NCBI GenBank assembly: GCA_013396915.1
Contig: VWZL01003405.1
Span: forward strand, 124,479-188,478
Direction: 5' to 3'
Source: Stercorarius parasiticus
Lineage: Eukaryota; Chordata; Aves; Charadriiformes; Stercorariidae
DNA length: 64,000 nt
The notes under the pieces were generated by a model that had not been told where the DNA came from, ran no database searches, and was given only the letters and a program-made list of their open reading frames with translations. Positions 1-13,300 of this stretch are shown in pieces (positions within the stretch are counted from its first letter, which is position 1; each line of letters begins with the position of its first letter). A program made the position numbers and the translations under genes.

Positions 1-1208
1 AGATTGGTTTCATCACCTTTGTAGATCCTACAGATCTTTAATATGTAGCCTGCATAGCCTTTTTTTTTCCCCCCTTCAAGCAGAGTTGAGAGACTCTCAC
101 TTCATTAGCAATCCCTTTCCCCCTGTCAGATGCAAGGGTGAGGAGGCCAAAATATCTCAGGCAGTATTAAGTTGTGTCCTAACTGAGACTTACTTTCTTG
201 GGCTGGATATCTGAAAACAACGTTTCTGTATTTCTGGGCTCTGTGGCAGTTTGAAACTTCCTCAAACAATTTAAAAATCATTCAAACACCTTCTTATCAT
301 AAAAGCCAAATATAAGTGAATTTTAAAAGTGCTCTACCACAAGTTTTCCTTTTTTAATAGGAAAAGAATATTGCAATTTAAAAGCAGATAACTTCAGAAA
401 ACACGTGAAAACACAGTGTTCAAGGGTAAAGGTAGTTCCTTCACGTTGTTAAAGGCCCCCAAGAACATCAGTGAGCCATGAAGCTGGAGTCTTAACCTCT
501 GACTTAACAATTAACCTTTTGTATCATAGAGTAGGACTGGCGTTTGTCAGGAAATATTTCTGTTTCGGTTCAACTGGAACACAGCATCAAAAAAGACAAA
601 ATTTTCTAGAAAGCAAAGAAATAATATATTACTCTTTGCCTTTTCAAGAGTACTGATAGATTTATTCTTAAAAAATTAAAATAATTCTATTCCATTTCCA
701 AACAATACTTTTCAGAAGGGGACTTGTTAAAAAAAAAAAAGTAGTTAGTTTTCAGATCAACCATCTGTCTTTTAAATACCTTTTAAATAATCATGATTCA
801 AAAGAAGGGGCAGTCACATCCACTAAGATTTTTGAAACCACATTATAACCCATTGGTTGCATGTGCAGTTTTATTACAAATGTGATTTCCTGCATACCTC
901 TTCAAAGTTAAACCCAGTTAATTTTTTTTTTCCCAACCATTAAGAAAAGTCTTAACACAATTAAAAATATATACGCTCTTTTCAATGTAAGAGTGATGGG
1001 TGGCTTCCGGTCTATTGGTCTATATGTTTTTTTTTTCTGTAAAGACTAAATACCAACAGCACGATATGCAGAGCCTTTGCAATGAAAGCATTCTTTCCCC
1101 CCTCTATAGTCAGCTTTGGTTCCGTCGTCCTTATCTCAGGGACAGCTCAAAATGTAATTTTCCAGCCTCTGCTAGAAAGCAGTCTCAAGCTCCAGAAAGG
1201 CCCACGTC
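1..1208 (-). other. Candidate 3' UTR of the EPB41L5 short isoform, then unassigned sequence
   Basis: Downstream of the stop codon the minus strand is AT-rich with no convincing exon. AATAAA hexamers lie at 870-875 and 661-666 on the minus strand; either could end a short-isoform transcript of about 350 or 550 bases of 3' UTR. Exons of the longer isoform could lie to the left of the window. Confidence 0.35.
870..875 (-). promoter_or_regulatory. Candidate poly(A) signal AATAAA for EPB41L5 short isoform
   Basis: AATAAA on the minus strand, about 330 bases after the stop at 1209, followed by a CA-containing stretch and GT-rich bases (TGGGTT, ATGTGG). Typical layout, but such hexamers are common in AT-rich DNA. 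Confidence 0.35.
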
Positions 1209-1392
1209 TCAGAGACTGGTCATGGTGGTTTGGACAGCATAGGTACCAGCACCGCTATGCATTCCTGCATTCTTCACATTGCGCTCATGGACAAAAGCAG
1301 TGTACTGTCCCTCCGCAGCGCGGGTCCTCGGCGGGGCCCACGCGTCCCACGGGATTCCAACACGTTGACAGCGGTCGGCAGCGTCAAAGGGC
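1209..1392 (-). CDS. EPB41L5: EPB41L5 candidate alternative last exon (short isoform)
   Basis: A strong acceptor precedes it: branch-like TACTAAT, a pyrimidine run, then GATCCAG. The first base completes the TG left by exon 16, giving Trp. The frame then codes 60 residues, from [18 protein letters not shown] to VQTTMTSL, and stops at TGA. Phase fit, acceptor quality and total length near the known short isoform support it. I could not match the residues confidently to a family. It is markedly GC- and CpG-rich against AT-rich surroundings. The C-terminal TSL fits a class I PDZ-ligand pattern, although its use is unknown. Confidence 0.6.
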
Positions 1393-4300
1393 CTGGATCG
1401 TTGGGGAGCGGGAGGGGGAACAATTAGTACATTGGTACGGATGAGAAGGAGGGTGGGAAAGTAACGCAAAGGTAAAGACAAGAAGATTGATGCAAAAAGG
1501 CAAGGAAAAAGGACATTGCTGGAAGGTAAACACTGAAGGAAAGAGGCATGCAAGTATACATGTACATGACGACACTGTCAAATAAACCCCTTTTCTGTGC
1601 AGTATCATGCGTATTTTTGCAGAAGTCTGAAATGACAAGTTAAGCTCTCTCATGTATACATTGTCTCCACTTACCAAATAGAAAGCACTTCATATTTCAA
1701 AGCACTTCACAAAACTGAGCAAGAACCATGCGGGTTTTACAGAGAAAATAATGTGATGGGGGCACAGACCTCCCAAGTACACAGGGCATTTTATTTGCAG
1801 GAAGCTGAAAGGGTTTAAGTGGCAGTTCTAGATGTACACCTGAAACAAGCATCTACAAGTAACAGCAGTTTTCAAAGTCAATGGAAAATGTAGATTCTAA
1901 TGCAAGTTAAAAGAAAAAGAAGAAAACAGAAACTCAGAAAAATAAGCATTACTGTGCAGCAGCAAACAGTAGAGCACACACAAATAATTCACAATTTTAA
2001 TTGACTAAGGGATTAAATACTACTGAAGAAGCTGACTGTAGCTATACCTGATTTACATAAACTTAGTTGGAAAAAGAACCATTTTAAAAAAGGTCACAAT
2101 ACAATTTAATACCTTGCTTTCTAATTTTGCATATGAAGGCATAATGGTTGGTAAATTTTAAATTTTGAATTATTAAAATCAAAACCACAGAAATGCCGTG
2201 CGCAGTTATGGCTAGACTATACCACAGCTGGAATAAAGTCCTCCAAAAGCTAAAAAGAAGAGCAGGGGAGAACACTCATCACTTTAAATGGTGTTTTTAA
2301 AAATATTTTTATGCAGGAGCCCTTAGCTAGAAAACTGCAAGGCTTTAGGCACAAGCATGTCCAAAGCAGCAGGGATAAGCAACTTACTGAAACAGTTGAA
2401 TTTTAAAAGACTTTAAAAAAATGGACAATGATCTGTTAACTGTTGACTGTGTTGTACTGGGATCCTTCACTGGTATCTTTTAGGAGAGGCTGATGCAAGG
2501 TACAGTTGGGTATTAAAGTGCTTGGAAAAAAGCACTCTCTTATAAACTACTTGAGCAAGGAAATTCCTAAAACAAACGTATTCCTTCAGTTTAATGTAAA
2601 ATTCTCTATTTAATGATCCAAATCTAAACAAAGCAGAAACATTGCTGCTGTTCATCTAGAGGGGTCCTGGACATCCCCCAGCTCAAATCCCACCTCCTCC
2701 TGGTTCCAGACAGCTGGGTTAACACTCCCAGCCCTGCCACAGCAGCCAAGCAGCCAGCACAGGGGTTGGAAGATCACACATATTAAGGCAGGGAAGCAGA
2801 AAAGCATGCAGGATTCACCACAGCGGTAAATGATTAACGCTCAGGGATAGTCCTCCTTTAGAAAAGAGACAGGATTTATACAAAGGTCACCCAGGGGTAA
2901 ATTCAGAGTTTTGGTTCTAACGAAACATGCTGAGGAAGTGACCCGTGAACACTGAAGGCTCTAGTCCTCAACAGTTTGTTACATTATTTTCCCATTTCTC
3001 TAATTTAAGCAGTTAAGTGAAGCTACATCCACTAGCAAGGAAAAAAAAAAAAAATTCCCTTATTCTGAAATAAGGAAAAAATTATTAAACCTTTTCCTCC
3101 TGTCCTGTCTTAGCACAGAAACAGCTTCTTGAGAAAAAGATGAAGTTAGAAAGATACTAATTGTGTTTTAGGCTTCACAGCATTGAAGCTAATATTCCAG
3201 ACTGTTTTCAGACCAGTTTTCAGTACAGTTTTCCAGTACTGACAATTTAACAGGAATGGAGCAGAGAAAAAAAAAAAAAAAAAAACCAAAACAAAACACT
3301 AAAATCCTTCCTGTCTGGCAAAGTACTTTCTACAATCTGGCACAACTGCTGTTGGCAGCTGCAGCATTAACATTTTAAATTAAAGGAAACATTGACATTA
3401 GGAAGGCTCTAAGCTGCAAGGTAGCCAATACAGGCATCTGCCAAGCAGAGCACAGAAACTCATGAGGTCGGGACCTTTCTTCTAAACCCCTTCAATCCAA
3501 CCACCTACAAAATCCCCAGTCCAAAAGATTTTGGTGTTCTCAACCAACCCTTAGCAAACTCTCTCTAAAAGAAGACTATTTTTCTGACAGAAAGCAAAGA
3601 TAATTCATGCAGAAACAGGCCAATTAAAGACAGTAGCAGTTGAAAAGAGATCTTGCTAGCAGCATCGAGACACCAAGACTTGAAGGCGCAATAGCAAAGT
3701 CACAGCCCCCGCAACAAGCACGTATGTTCTGGCATTTATATTAACCTAACCCCACTTCCCATCTAGGAAACCAGAATGTAGCTCAATTGCCGACTCAGCT
3801 CCAAACTGTTGTTTTCTTCCTACAGCTGGATTTGCCCTTTATTACAGGCAGTACTGTTTCCAGAGAATGCATTAAAATCTCTTTGCCAGAAGATAACTGC
3901 CTTCAATAATAACTGATACGTCTCTCAGAAACATAACACATACGCAGTACAAGCATTGCACTCTGGATTAAAACGCATCAATTGCCAAGAAGCTCGTTTT
4001 CTTTATGGCATACTGTTTTGCATTACATGCAGGTATATTTTATATTCACTCCCACTCATGTATAGAAAGGCTACATACTGCGGCAGCTGGCATGTAAGCT
4101 TAGATTCCTTGACGATGTTAAGATAGACAGGCTCAGGTTCTTAATCCTAAAACAGGCACACCAAGACCAAAACTGAAACAGATTGGAGACAGAGTCCTCT
4201 CTGTGTCTGAACAAAAGCAGCGAGATTCCAGTAAGCAAAAGCCTTGCAAATACTAGCAAGAACGCTAGCACAAATCAGATCCCCAAGAAGAGCTGTTTGG

Positions 4301-7300
4301 AGCAAGAGTCAAACATTTCCACCAAAGCAAATACCAGTTTCTAGCACGCATCTTGCAATCAAACCAAAAGAATAAAAATAAAACCATATTGAGAATGCTG
4401 AAGAACAAAGAAACCACCACCTTTCACCCACCACCATGGAAGGAATCGAGCGATCAACAGGATCTCACCAAGACAAGCACAGATTTCAGATACTAGATAA
4501 ATTAAGGGCAAAAGAAAGAAAAACAGCATTGATCACATGTTCCGATTGAAACCTCAATAAAATGCAACACACAAAGCAGAATTGCCATCCCCCTTATAAC
4601 CCAAAATCCATAGAACTAAAAGTCTTTAATCGATGATTTATGAAATTCAAGTACTTTTGTCACTGCACTGTTAGTAACCGCTATCATCTACTTTTAAGAA
4701 ATACTAAAGCAAAGTAGGTTCATATGCCCAACAATGGGAGAAGGACCTTTTCTCTTGAGGGATGAAACTTAGCTTAGGATAAGAGCTTTTATGTCACTCC
4801 ATTCCATCACTGCTGCTCCTGGAGAGTCTCGCAGAAACCAGAATTACCGTTCCAGGATAAGCCATACCGTCTTTGAATGCACAAGAAGCTAAAAAAGTTA
4901 AGATGATGTGTGCACAAGTACTGGGTTGATATATGTCAGTTTTGGTTTTGAAATACCTTTGCAATATAGAATTACTTCAAGAAAAGATAAATGATATGCA
5001 CATTTATCTTCAAACAAATCATTCTTGTTTTGAGATGCATCTAATCAGGAAAAAAAATACTCTGATTACATGAAATCAAAGCTCTTATCTTCAGCTTGTG
5101 ACATTTCCTCAAGCTCCCATTCTACCCAAGATACTGAAAAAAAATCAGCTCGCCCATTTCAAAAGGTTCAAAAGACAATTCACAAGGATACCGGTTTACA
5201 AGATTCTGCATATTGTTAAGGATGAAGGTAAGTCCTTGAGCCCCACGATGCCAAGCAAAGGGTTACAAGGAGTGTTATGGCAAATGAGGAGGACCCAGCT
5301 CTCTCCAAAATTCGAAAATGCTGTTCCTGATTTAATCATTTCCTCAGCCCCTGAAGAAATTTTCTTTTGGTTGGCAGTGACTAATGCTGCCGTCGTCACC
5401 TGCCCACACTACATTCACAGCAACAAATCAGCTGCATCACTAACTTGACTGTCAACTTACGTTAAAGATATAAGGATGGCAGCTTATTTAAGTGCGGATA
5501 AAGAAACAGATCCTTGAATCATGCATAAGCAAGCAAAACTTATTTCCCAGCAAAGGAGAACGTACCACTTCTTGTCTTGCTGGCTGGCTCCTGGGCTCCT
5601 TGGCAGGTTTTCTATTTCCACTAAGACTGGGGCAGAAGGAACCACTGTTAGGACAGGTAGGTTTGGGTTTGCGTTCCAGCGCTTTGGAGACAGAATATAA
5701 ACAATAAGTTACTATACACACATTAATGAAGTGATGACACATAGCAAAACATGTCACCACTTCTCCTTAAGCACAAAGCTAAAGCAAGGCTGTTGTCTTC
5801 CATTACTTCCACAGCACTGGATGTCTATGCCCAGTCTTTTCCAGTACTGCACACAGTACTGGGATCATAATGAATCCAAGGCTGCTCAAGGATTTCAGTA
5901 AAATGCTACGGCTGGCTGTTTCCTTTTTAAATTTCTGCAGTAATGCTTTCCTTATGTAGGTAACTCTGCAGTAATGATTGGCACCTTTGGGTTGCAGGCC
6001 TTTAGACTGCTGTTTGAAACATAACTGCTCCTAAAAAAAAAACCTAACTGCTTTTGCATAGAAGGCAAAAGGCTGGGCAGAGCAGCAATCTATCAGCGGA
6101 GATTGCGTATTTTAATATTAAAACAAACCATAATCCCATTTCCACCAATGTGCAACTCTTTCTGTTGCACTCTGCATTTGAAATGCTCCAGAAAGCGACA
6201 GGGTCTTTTCAAAATCCAGGTCCTGTTTTTCTGATACTCAGAAGGAGAGTTACTTTACACTAACGTCCCTTTTCAGTGAAACAAGGTATTCTGTGTACAA
6301 GTACTGAGGGGACAGGTGTGTCTGATTGCCTTCTCAAACTCAGAAAATACTGAATTTTTGCTAACAATGTGTTCTTTCATTTGGAGGTGCATTCCCCTCT
6401 TTCAGAGAAGAAAATACTGTAACCAGGAACCAACACAGATGCTGATGAATTGTGTCCCCCCCCCTTTTTTTTTTACTGTTACGTAACATAGAATTAATGT
6501 GCTTTGGATAATAACAACTCTCATACAAAGGTACTTTGTGTACCTATGAAAATCTCTATGTATAAATAGCATAGTTTGTATAGCACTGGGGCATGGGGTA
6601 TCTTCTTTACTCCAGCTAAATTAACCAATTATCTCACTTGTAAATTAACAGTAATTTCTTGGCATGCAATTTAGTAGTTAACCATTTGTAACTTTCAACT
6701 GGTCAATCACTGGATTTTAAGAATGAATAACAAAATTGTCAAGTGTGTTGAAATACACGAAAACTGCCTTTAAAAAGAATGAGAGAGAGTCCTTACTTGT
6801 GATCCATTAGTTTGGTTGATGACAGCATTGTTTGCAGTACTGAAAGACAAAAAGCATTTAAATCAGAATCAGATCGACAAACTATTTTTGCAGGCCGGCA
6901 GAACTGCAAGGATTTTCAGAAAGAAACGCAATGTCTAACAAGGATCTTTCCAAAGTACTTAACGGCCCTCAAAAGAAAACTTAAAATCTTGCGGTTTAGG
7001 TCAGCTGCCTTACTGTAAGAAACTAAGGGTATCATATTAATTTTTATTTGTTCAAGCTGTAGTTTATCTGTAATTCATCTGGTTTTCCCTCTTCCTTTCC
7101 CAAAGCAGTTCGCTTTAGAAAGTCTCCCTGATTCAGCAGTAAGGCAGGGCACTTTTAAAGCAAAAATGATATAGTTTTAGTTAAACACCCAGCAAAATGT
7201 GACATTGTCGAAACCTCACCTTTGTGCTGTAGGTGCTATGTTTGTTCCATAACTAGTACTCTTCTGATTTGAAGTTTCACATCACAAAGTTTATCAGAAA

Positions 7301-10300
7301 AATTCATGAGTTTCTCCTGCATACAGCCTCTAATGGACTGAATTACTGCTCCAGAGTCTTAAAAGCAGCCATTCAAAATTATGTGCACAGCAGCTCAGCA
7401 CAGCATTAATAATAATTTTATATTATTAAATATTTAATATATTTAATAAATTAAATAAGACCCATATCCCTATTCCTGATGACTTCTGAGTCTGCAAGAG
7501 ACATTTCACATTTTTGAGAGACTTACAACCATTACCATGCTGCACAATAATTATGCATTATAAATCTCATGCAAAGCAAACTTCTTTTCCAGACTTCTGA
7601 TCTTTTAAAAAATGGTTCCAGTCTCCTATAACCCATTAATCTTTTGATTTACAGTCTGGACAACAGCTATCTAACCTGGCAAGCTGACAATTCAAATAGA
7701 TTTCTGTATCTACTTCAGTGATTCTTTAGAATTATTTTATGTAAATACTATAACGTCAAGACCAAACAAGCTGTTGCTTGTCTGTTTCACAACTTCACAC
7801 CTTCTCTATAGAGAGAATATGGAGGCTATCACGGAATAGTGCACCTTAACAGAAATATTAAGGAACAGCTTCTGGGTCGCACATTCCCCTGCGTTAACAC
7901 AAAAGAATGGAACAACATACATCTTTCATGATGCATTTCAATGAGCAGCGCTTGAGTGTAGAGTTTCAGAAATGGCATAGATTGCTCTGGAGACTAACGT
8001 AACAGTGCCACGCCTAGGTGCAGATCAGAAGGTTACTGTCTTATCAGAAGGAGAAACTGCCTATGAAGTTTCTCTTCCCACCCTCAGAATGACCTAAGCA
8101 GCATGAAACTCAAGAGAAGGGGCATGACAACACAGCATGACGAGGTACTAATTAATCAGACAGTCACATTTTGCATGCAGAGGTTCTTTAAGCACTTTAA
8201 TAGCACTCGGTCCTGAACAGTACTTTCACATTTCATAAAAAGAAAAGACAACACAGAAGGTTGTAAAGACAGAGAGACCTCCACTAAAGTAGCTGCAGCC
8301 ATGTCCCACACTTCCTAGACTTCTCCCCGTATCATGTAAGAATCAACCCTGCTGCTACAAACAGAAAATGTGTGGTTGTATTAAGCCTGTTGTTCTGAAA
8401 TGTTATTTTGGCATTCCTTACCCAGCTCCTGACTGTCAGGATCTTAACATCTGTAAGTATCTACTTTTTAAAAATATTGTGGTTGCAACTGATCATTGCA
8501 ATGTTCACAAGTTATTAAGGCAGTGGACAGAAAGCAGAACTGAGTAACACTGTTCTTTCGCTACCAGGTTAATTCTTTTTGGCCTGGCTTCCTCTCTTCC
8601 CTTAAGGAAGGGTATGAAGACTGAATGATTCAGATTCATATGAGCATTATACACTGCAACAGCAAGTATACACATACAGAAAGACTCTAGGTATAGAAAT
8701 AAAGAACAAAAAGGCCTTCCTCTCAATGTTGGTCATGAATAATTTACTATAAATATAGAAAAATAAATACTTAGGTACATAAAAATAAATGCAAGTATAG
8801 TACATAATACAAAACCATCAAAATATTTCAAACATATATTTTGCTGTATTTTCCCCGCCTCTGAACTTCGCTTGATGATGTATTTCAGTCACGTAGCCAG
8901 AGCAGGCAGATCTCAGAACCAAGAGATCCTCACATGCTTTTACCTGATCTCTTTACATGGCAGCACACAGAAGAGCAGCTCACATCCCGTAAGAATCGCA
9001 GCTAGTCATGAACAAAACATCTTTGCCTGATAGGAAGCAAGTCTGGCAAAATCTACAATGTGACAGCAGCACAGGAGCTTCGCCTTGAACAGCAGGTTTT
9101 ATGTAAAGCAAACAAACACAAAACCCACAGCAAAACCACAGTTCAGAGGTTAATGTGCTCTACATTTAACTAATCTTATAACCCCCTTCTGCAGACACAC
9201 GCTCAAATACAGGTGGCAAACATTAAAGAGAAATTTAAATATTGGAATGCATCTTACCTTGTTTCTTCAAGTTTAGCAGAATGTGCTGCAAAAATAGAAA
9301 GTGTTAATTAAAATTAAATTTGTAATTAGGTTGTCAGTTAAATATTAAGTATATCATTAATAAAAATAGTTTAGCACTGCCTAAAAGTAGGCAACCAAAA
9401 GAGCAAAAGCTGCACGTATCCCATATATAATGTGTGAACAATAAAATTCTAAATTGGAAAAATAAAATAAAAAAATCTGCAGAGCAAACCAAAGAGTCAG
9501 ATTTAAGCAAGTATCTGAAAGCACGCGTGGAGGTCACGCTTGACCTATGCAAGAGTGGGAATAAGAGAAGTTGAATAATACATTCTGTTGGGTTGTAACA
9601 ACAGAATTCAACTCCTAAGAACAATGAAAAAAATCTCAGTGGCAAAAATTTCAAACTTGATTAATAAATTTCAAATATTATCATTAATATATCACTTTTT
9701 CCTGGATCCAAGTTTTCCATCTTCACACAGACACCTACTGTGCAATATTTATGGGTGTTTTACCTGCTAGGCAAACTAGAACGACATGCTTTGTACACAA
9801 GCTTTCTCTGATAAATATATATGGTGTGCCAAATAAGTCAAAGAAAGCCTAATTTTGAAAATTCAACAGGGGGGGAAACAACTACAAAAGAATTCTCACA
9901 TCTTATCTTTAAAGGATATGATTACTTGATTCTCACAGTGGATTATACTTCTCAAAATGGAAGGTAAATAGTTTACCTTTCATTTGTAGTGTTCGTCTTG
10001 AATATCTCTTGCTGGGCCTCCTTTCAAAGGATGCTGATCTCCTGGCTTTGTTGGTCTTAGTGGTTTGATATTCTGTTTTCCCGCTAACAATGACATGTAA
10101 AAGTACAAAATAATAAAATAAATCACTTATTTTTAATGACAAAATACAGACACTGCTCATCAAAACATCACATTTCTATTTTAAATTCATAGCTTAATAA
10201 CCTGATCTTAGTTCTGTTATAAACATGCCAAGCTTAAAACTTCAGAAGGCCTTTCACAAAAAAGGGATGGAGTTCCATGAACATCCTAATCTGCACCCCA

Positions 10301-13300
10301 ATTTCCCAAGAAAAAAGCTAAAGCTTAAACGTTAAGTTGCTGAAAAAGCACGTTTGCCCTTTGCATATTTCTGTGGTCTTGCCATTTGAGAGAGGTTGAA
10401 AACTCTAGGAGAAAGTAAAGCTTAAGGTATGTTGCCAAAGGTCATAGAGAAAGATGGTAACAGGACTAAAAACCAGCATCTAGATATGCTCGTGTTCCCA
10501 GGCAAGTCTTTTTTCACCAGGTTTGGCCAGACCCTGCCCCCAAAGCAGTAGCAGCCTCATGTTCTGCGGACTCCTTGGTACCACTGATCCTTTCTGAAGC
10601 AGAGTTCGATGGTATTGCTACAGTTGCTGGAAATGGAAGCAAAGTATAAGCATAATGCCTGGGGTCATGCCCCACCTCCTTCCATGTGTTCTCACCAGCT
10701 CTGGTGGGGCAACTGACAGCATCCTGCAGACTAGTCTGGGACCACAAGCCTTTCTGAAGTCTGTTACACGCACTGGTAGCACCTGTCATGGAACGGGCAT
10801 TATCTTAGGTTTCTGAAGCACTACCAACACTCAAAGAGTCAGGAACTCAGTGGTCAAAAGACTTGCAATGTCCCCAGCTGTGCAAGTCAATCATCCATCC
10901 TCTGTGGTTCATTTAAAAAAGGGTGGGCTTTCAAGATGAAGTGATCTATAAACCACAATGTACTATATATGCTATGTAAGGAACAGAAATCTTGAGAAAC
11001 CTTTCGTTTCCTACTGCTCAGACCAGAATCACCTAAAGATAAATCAGAAAATGCAGGGGGAAAATACATATGATTTAATAAAACCAACAATGCAACTCAC
11101 GCGGCTTGCAAGTTTTGCTGCTCTGTATGTCCTAGGTGAATGAATACCAAGTTCTCTCCTACTTCCACACATAATCCAGGAAAGGCAAGAAACAACAAGA
11201 TATGTGCTAAACGACAGATGACACTGACCTGTATCGGAACCGGGACCCTAACCGAATGAAGCCTGAGCGACTCGAGCTTTTTTGCACAGGACCTCGGAGC
11301 CGGAAGAAGGCGTGATGTTCCACTGCACATTTCCACAAGTGTTTGCAGGCTTTGGGATGATCCAGTCTAAAGACAAAAGTGTGCTCCTGCTCCTTTCCCT
11401 TAAAGCACGCAAAGCATACAGACGATTTATAAGGGGCTCGAATAAATCAAAGTTACAATTCAATGCAAGCCAAATAAAATTTGCTTTTTCTAAGTACTGA
11501 AATGTATGTTTAAAAAAAAATTGAGGCAGAAAAACCAACCTTTTCAGAAGCTTTAATGAATAACTGCTCCATTGTCTGAAGTTGGAAAGGGCTAGAGCCC
11601 ATACACTTAACAAGTCAAACCTCTGAATAACTACAAATTAAAGACATCATTATAATAGGAAGGTACTTCTCAATGAGGCTAACATGGTCTTGCTTCCAAA
11701 TCTGATTTTCTCAAATTGTAAAAATGTGAGCATTGGTAATATCAGCTCCGAGATTTATTCCCACAGGAACAATTCTGGCATCTGCTTAAGGAATTAATTC
11801 TACTAAACGTGCTACCTGGCCTTTTTTTTCCTTTTTAAACTTTCTTGCAAAACAAGCACACTATTTCCAAATTACCTGGCCTACACTAGTTTCACAAGGT
11901 GTTCCCCTTTTAAAAACAGGGTGAGAAAAAAAAAAGTAATTGAGCCTATTTATCTTATGTATAAGTCCCTTCATTCCTCCCCTCCCCCAAGTCACAATCA
12001 AAAATCTTGCAAGGCACCCACGTTAATTCTCAAAACTTAAATATAAAGAAAGAGATCAGGAGTATGTAAACTAGTACTGTATAATCAAGACTAAGATGTA
12101 ACAAAATAGATAGTTATCTACCTGTTCATCATCTTCAACAACAACTAGAGTGAGTTTGTTCTTCTTGAAGTCAAGCCGTGTTATCTTTGGCCTGCAAGAT
12201 GAATAGAAAAGGGAGGTTACATCTAACTCTCTTAGTAACTCACTGAGAGGTACGTTCGACATGTTGGTCCAAGCCTCTCTACCAAGTTAGGGTTTTTTTC
12301 TGTTTTTGTGGGTGTTTTAAGTTCATGCAGTAGGGCTTGATTATACTGTGGATACCAATGTATTACTTCAAAATTTAACATTTAATTAGAAACCTTAGAG
12401 ATAAGAAGTCAGCAACTTCTAAGGAGATAATTCTATCAGAACCTAAAATAATAATTACTCGAACTGAAATCAAACTCCACCCAAATACTCCTCCTTGCCT
12501 ACTCTTCCACAAGCCCACAAAACTGAACTCAGAAGGACACAAAGGCAGGCCAAAATAATTCTGCTTTATTAAAGAAATGTAAATCACTGTACAAAATATC
12601 GCAGAACAATTCCTATGACGACTCTGTTTCAGAAAATCCCAGCCAAAGAGAACGTGAACACAACATGACACAAAAATGCAACTACTTCCCTCCCTGCCCG
12701 CCAAAAAAATACCCAAAATTGATGGTGGAGGGACAAGACACACAGATAACAGTTCTGCTACAAAGTTAGTGTTTTTCTGAGAAGTTTATAAAATTGGACT
12801 GGGCTAACCCGAACTAACTACTCACATGACGAAATTTCACTTCATCATCTGCCTACTCATTCATTGTATGCAGTTTTGAAAGACTGGATGGGAATTACAG
12901 AATAAAGCATTTAAAAAATCCATAAACGCTTGTTTACCCAGAGCCAGAACACCTTGTGTTTTATGCAGTATAAAGCCCTGCAAAATTTCACCAGAATGCT
13001 TCTGAGAAACTGTGGGGTGTTACTGAGGTATTTGACAGATAAAGAAGCACATGTTCATAAAAACTGAACGAAGCTCTATATCCCCTGACTATACATAGAT
13101 CTGGTTTGGAGAGGGGAGAGGGGTATTTGGGTTTTTAGTTTGTTTAATTAGTCCTTATTGATGGGCAGAAAGGGACATTTCTGCCTTTTACTGGGCACAG
13201 AAAGACATTTTCTTAATGAAAAGCCTGCCCAGATAACATTGTATGTTAAAACTGCACTAATGCTATTGCTTCTGCCTCTTCTTCAACAGTAAGGTGTCAC

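Noticed and set aside
1082..1444. Plus-strand 120-codon frame over the GC-rich patch
   Set aside because: It is antisense to the phase-compatible EPB41L5 terminal exon and shows no family motif or splice logic.
3455..3535. Possible old CR1 remnant
   Set aside because: Only short resemblance (GGGACCTTTCTTC and CAATCCAACCACC); too weak to call.
5098..5448. 116-codon plus-strand frame
   Set aside because: No recognisable motif, lies in the last EPB41L5 intron; length is within chance for an AT-moderate region.
5985..6030. 46-base AG...GT interval in the right phase for the missing EPB41L5 exon
   Set aside because: Acceptor is good, but the donor GTGCCA is weak and the residues [15 protein letters not shown] do not resemble the expected tail. 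Kept only as a candidate in the findings.
6259..6303. 45-base interval with good acceptor and GTAAAG donor
   Set aside because: Phase 0 in and out, so it cannot supply the missing base; no homology.
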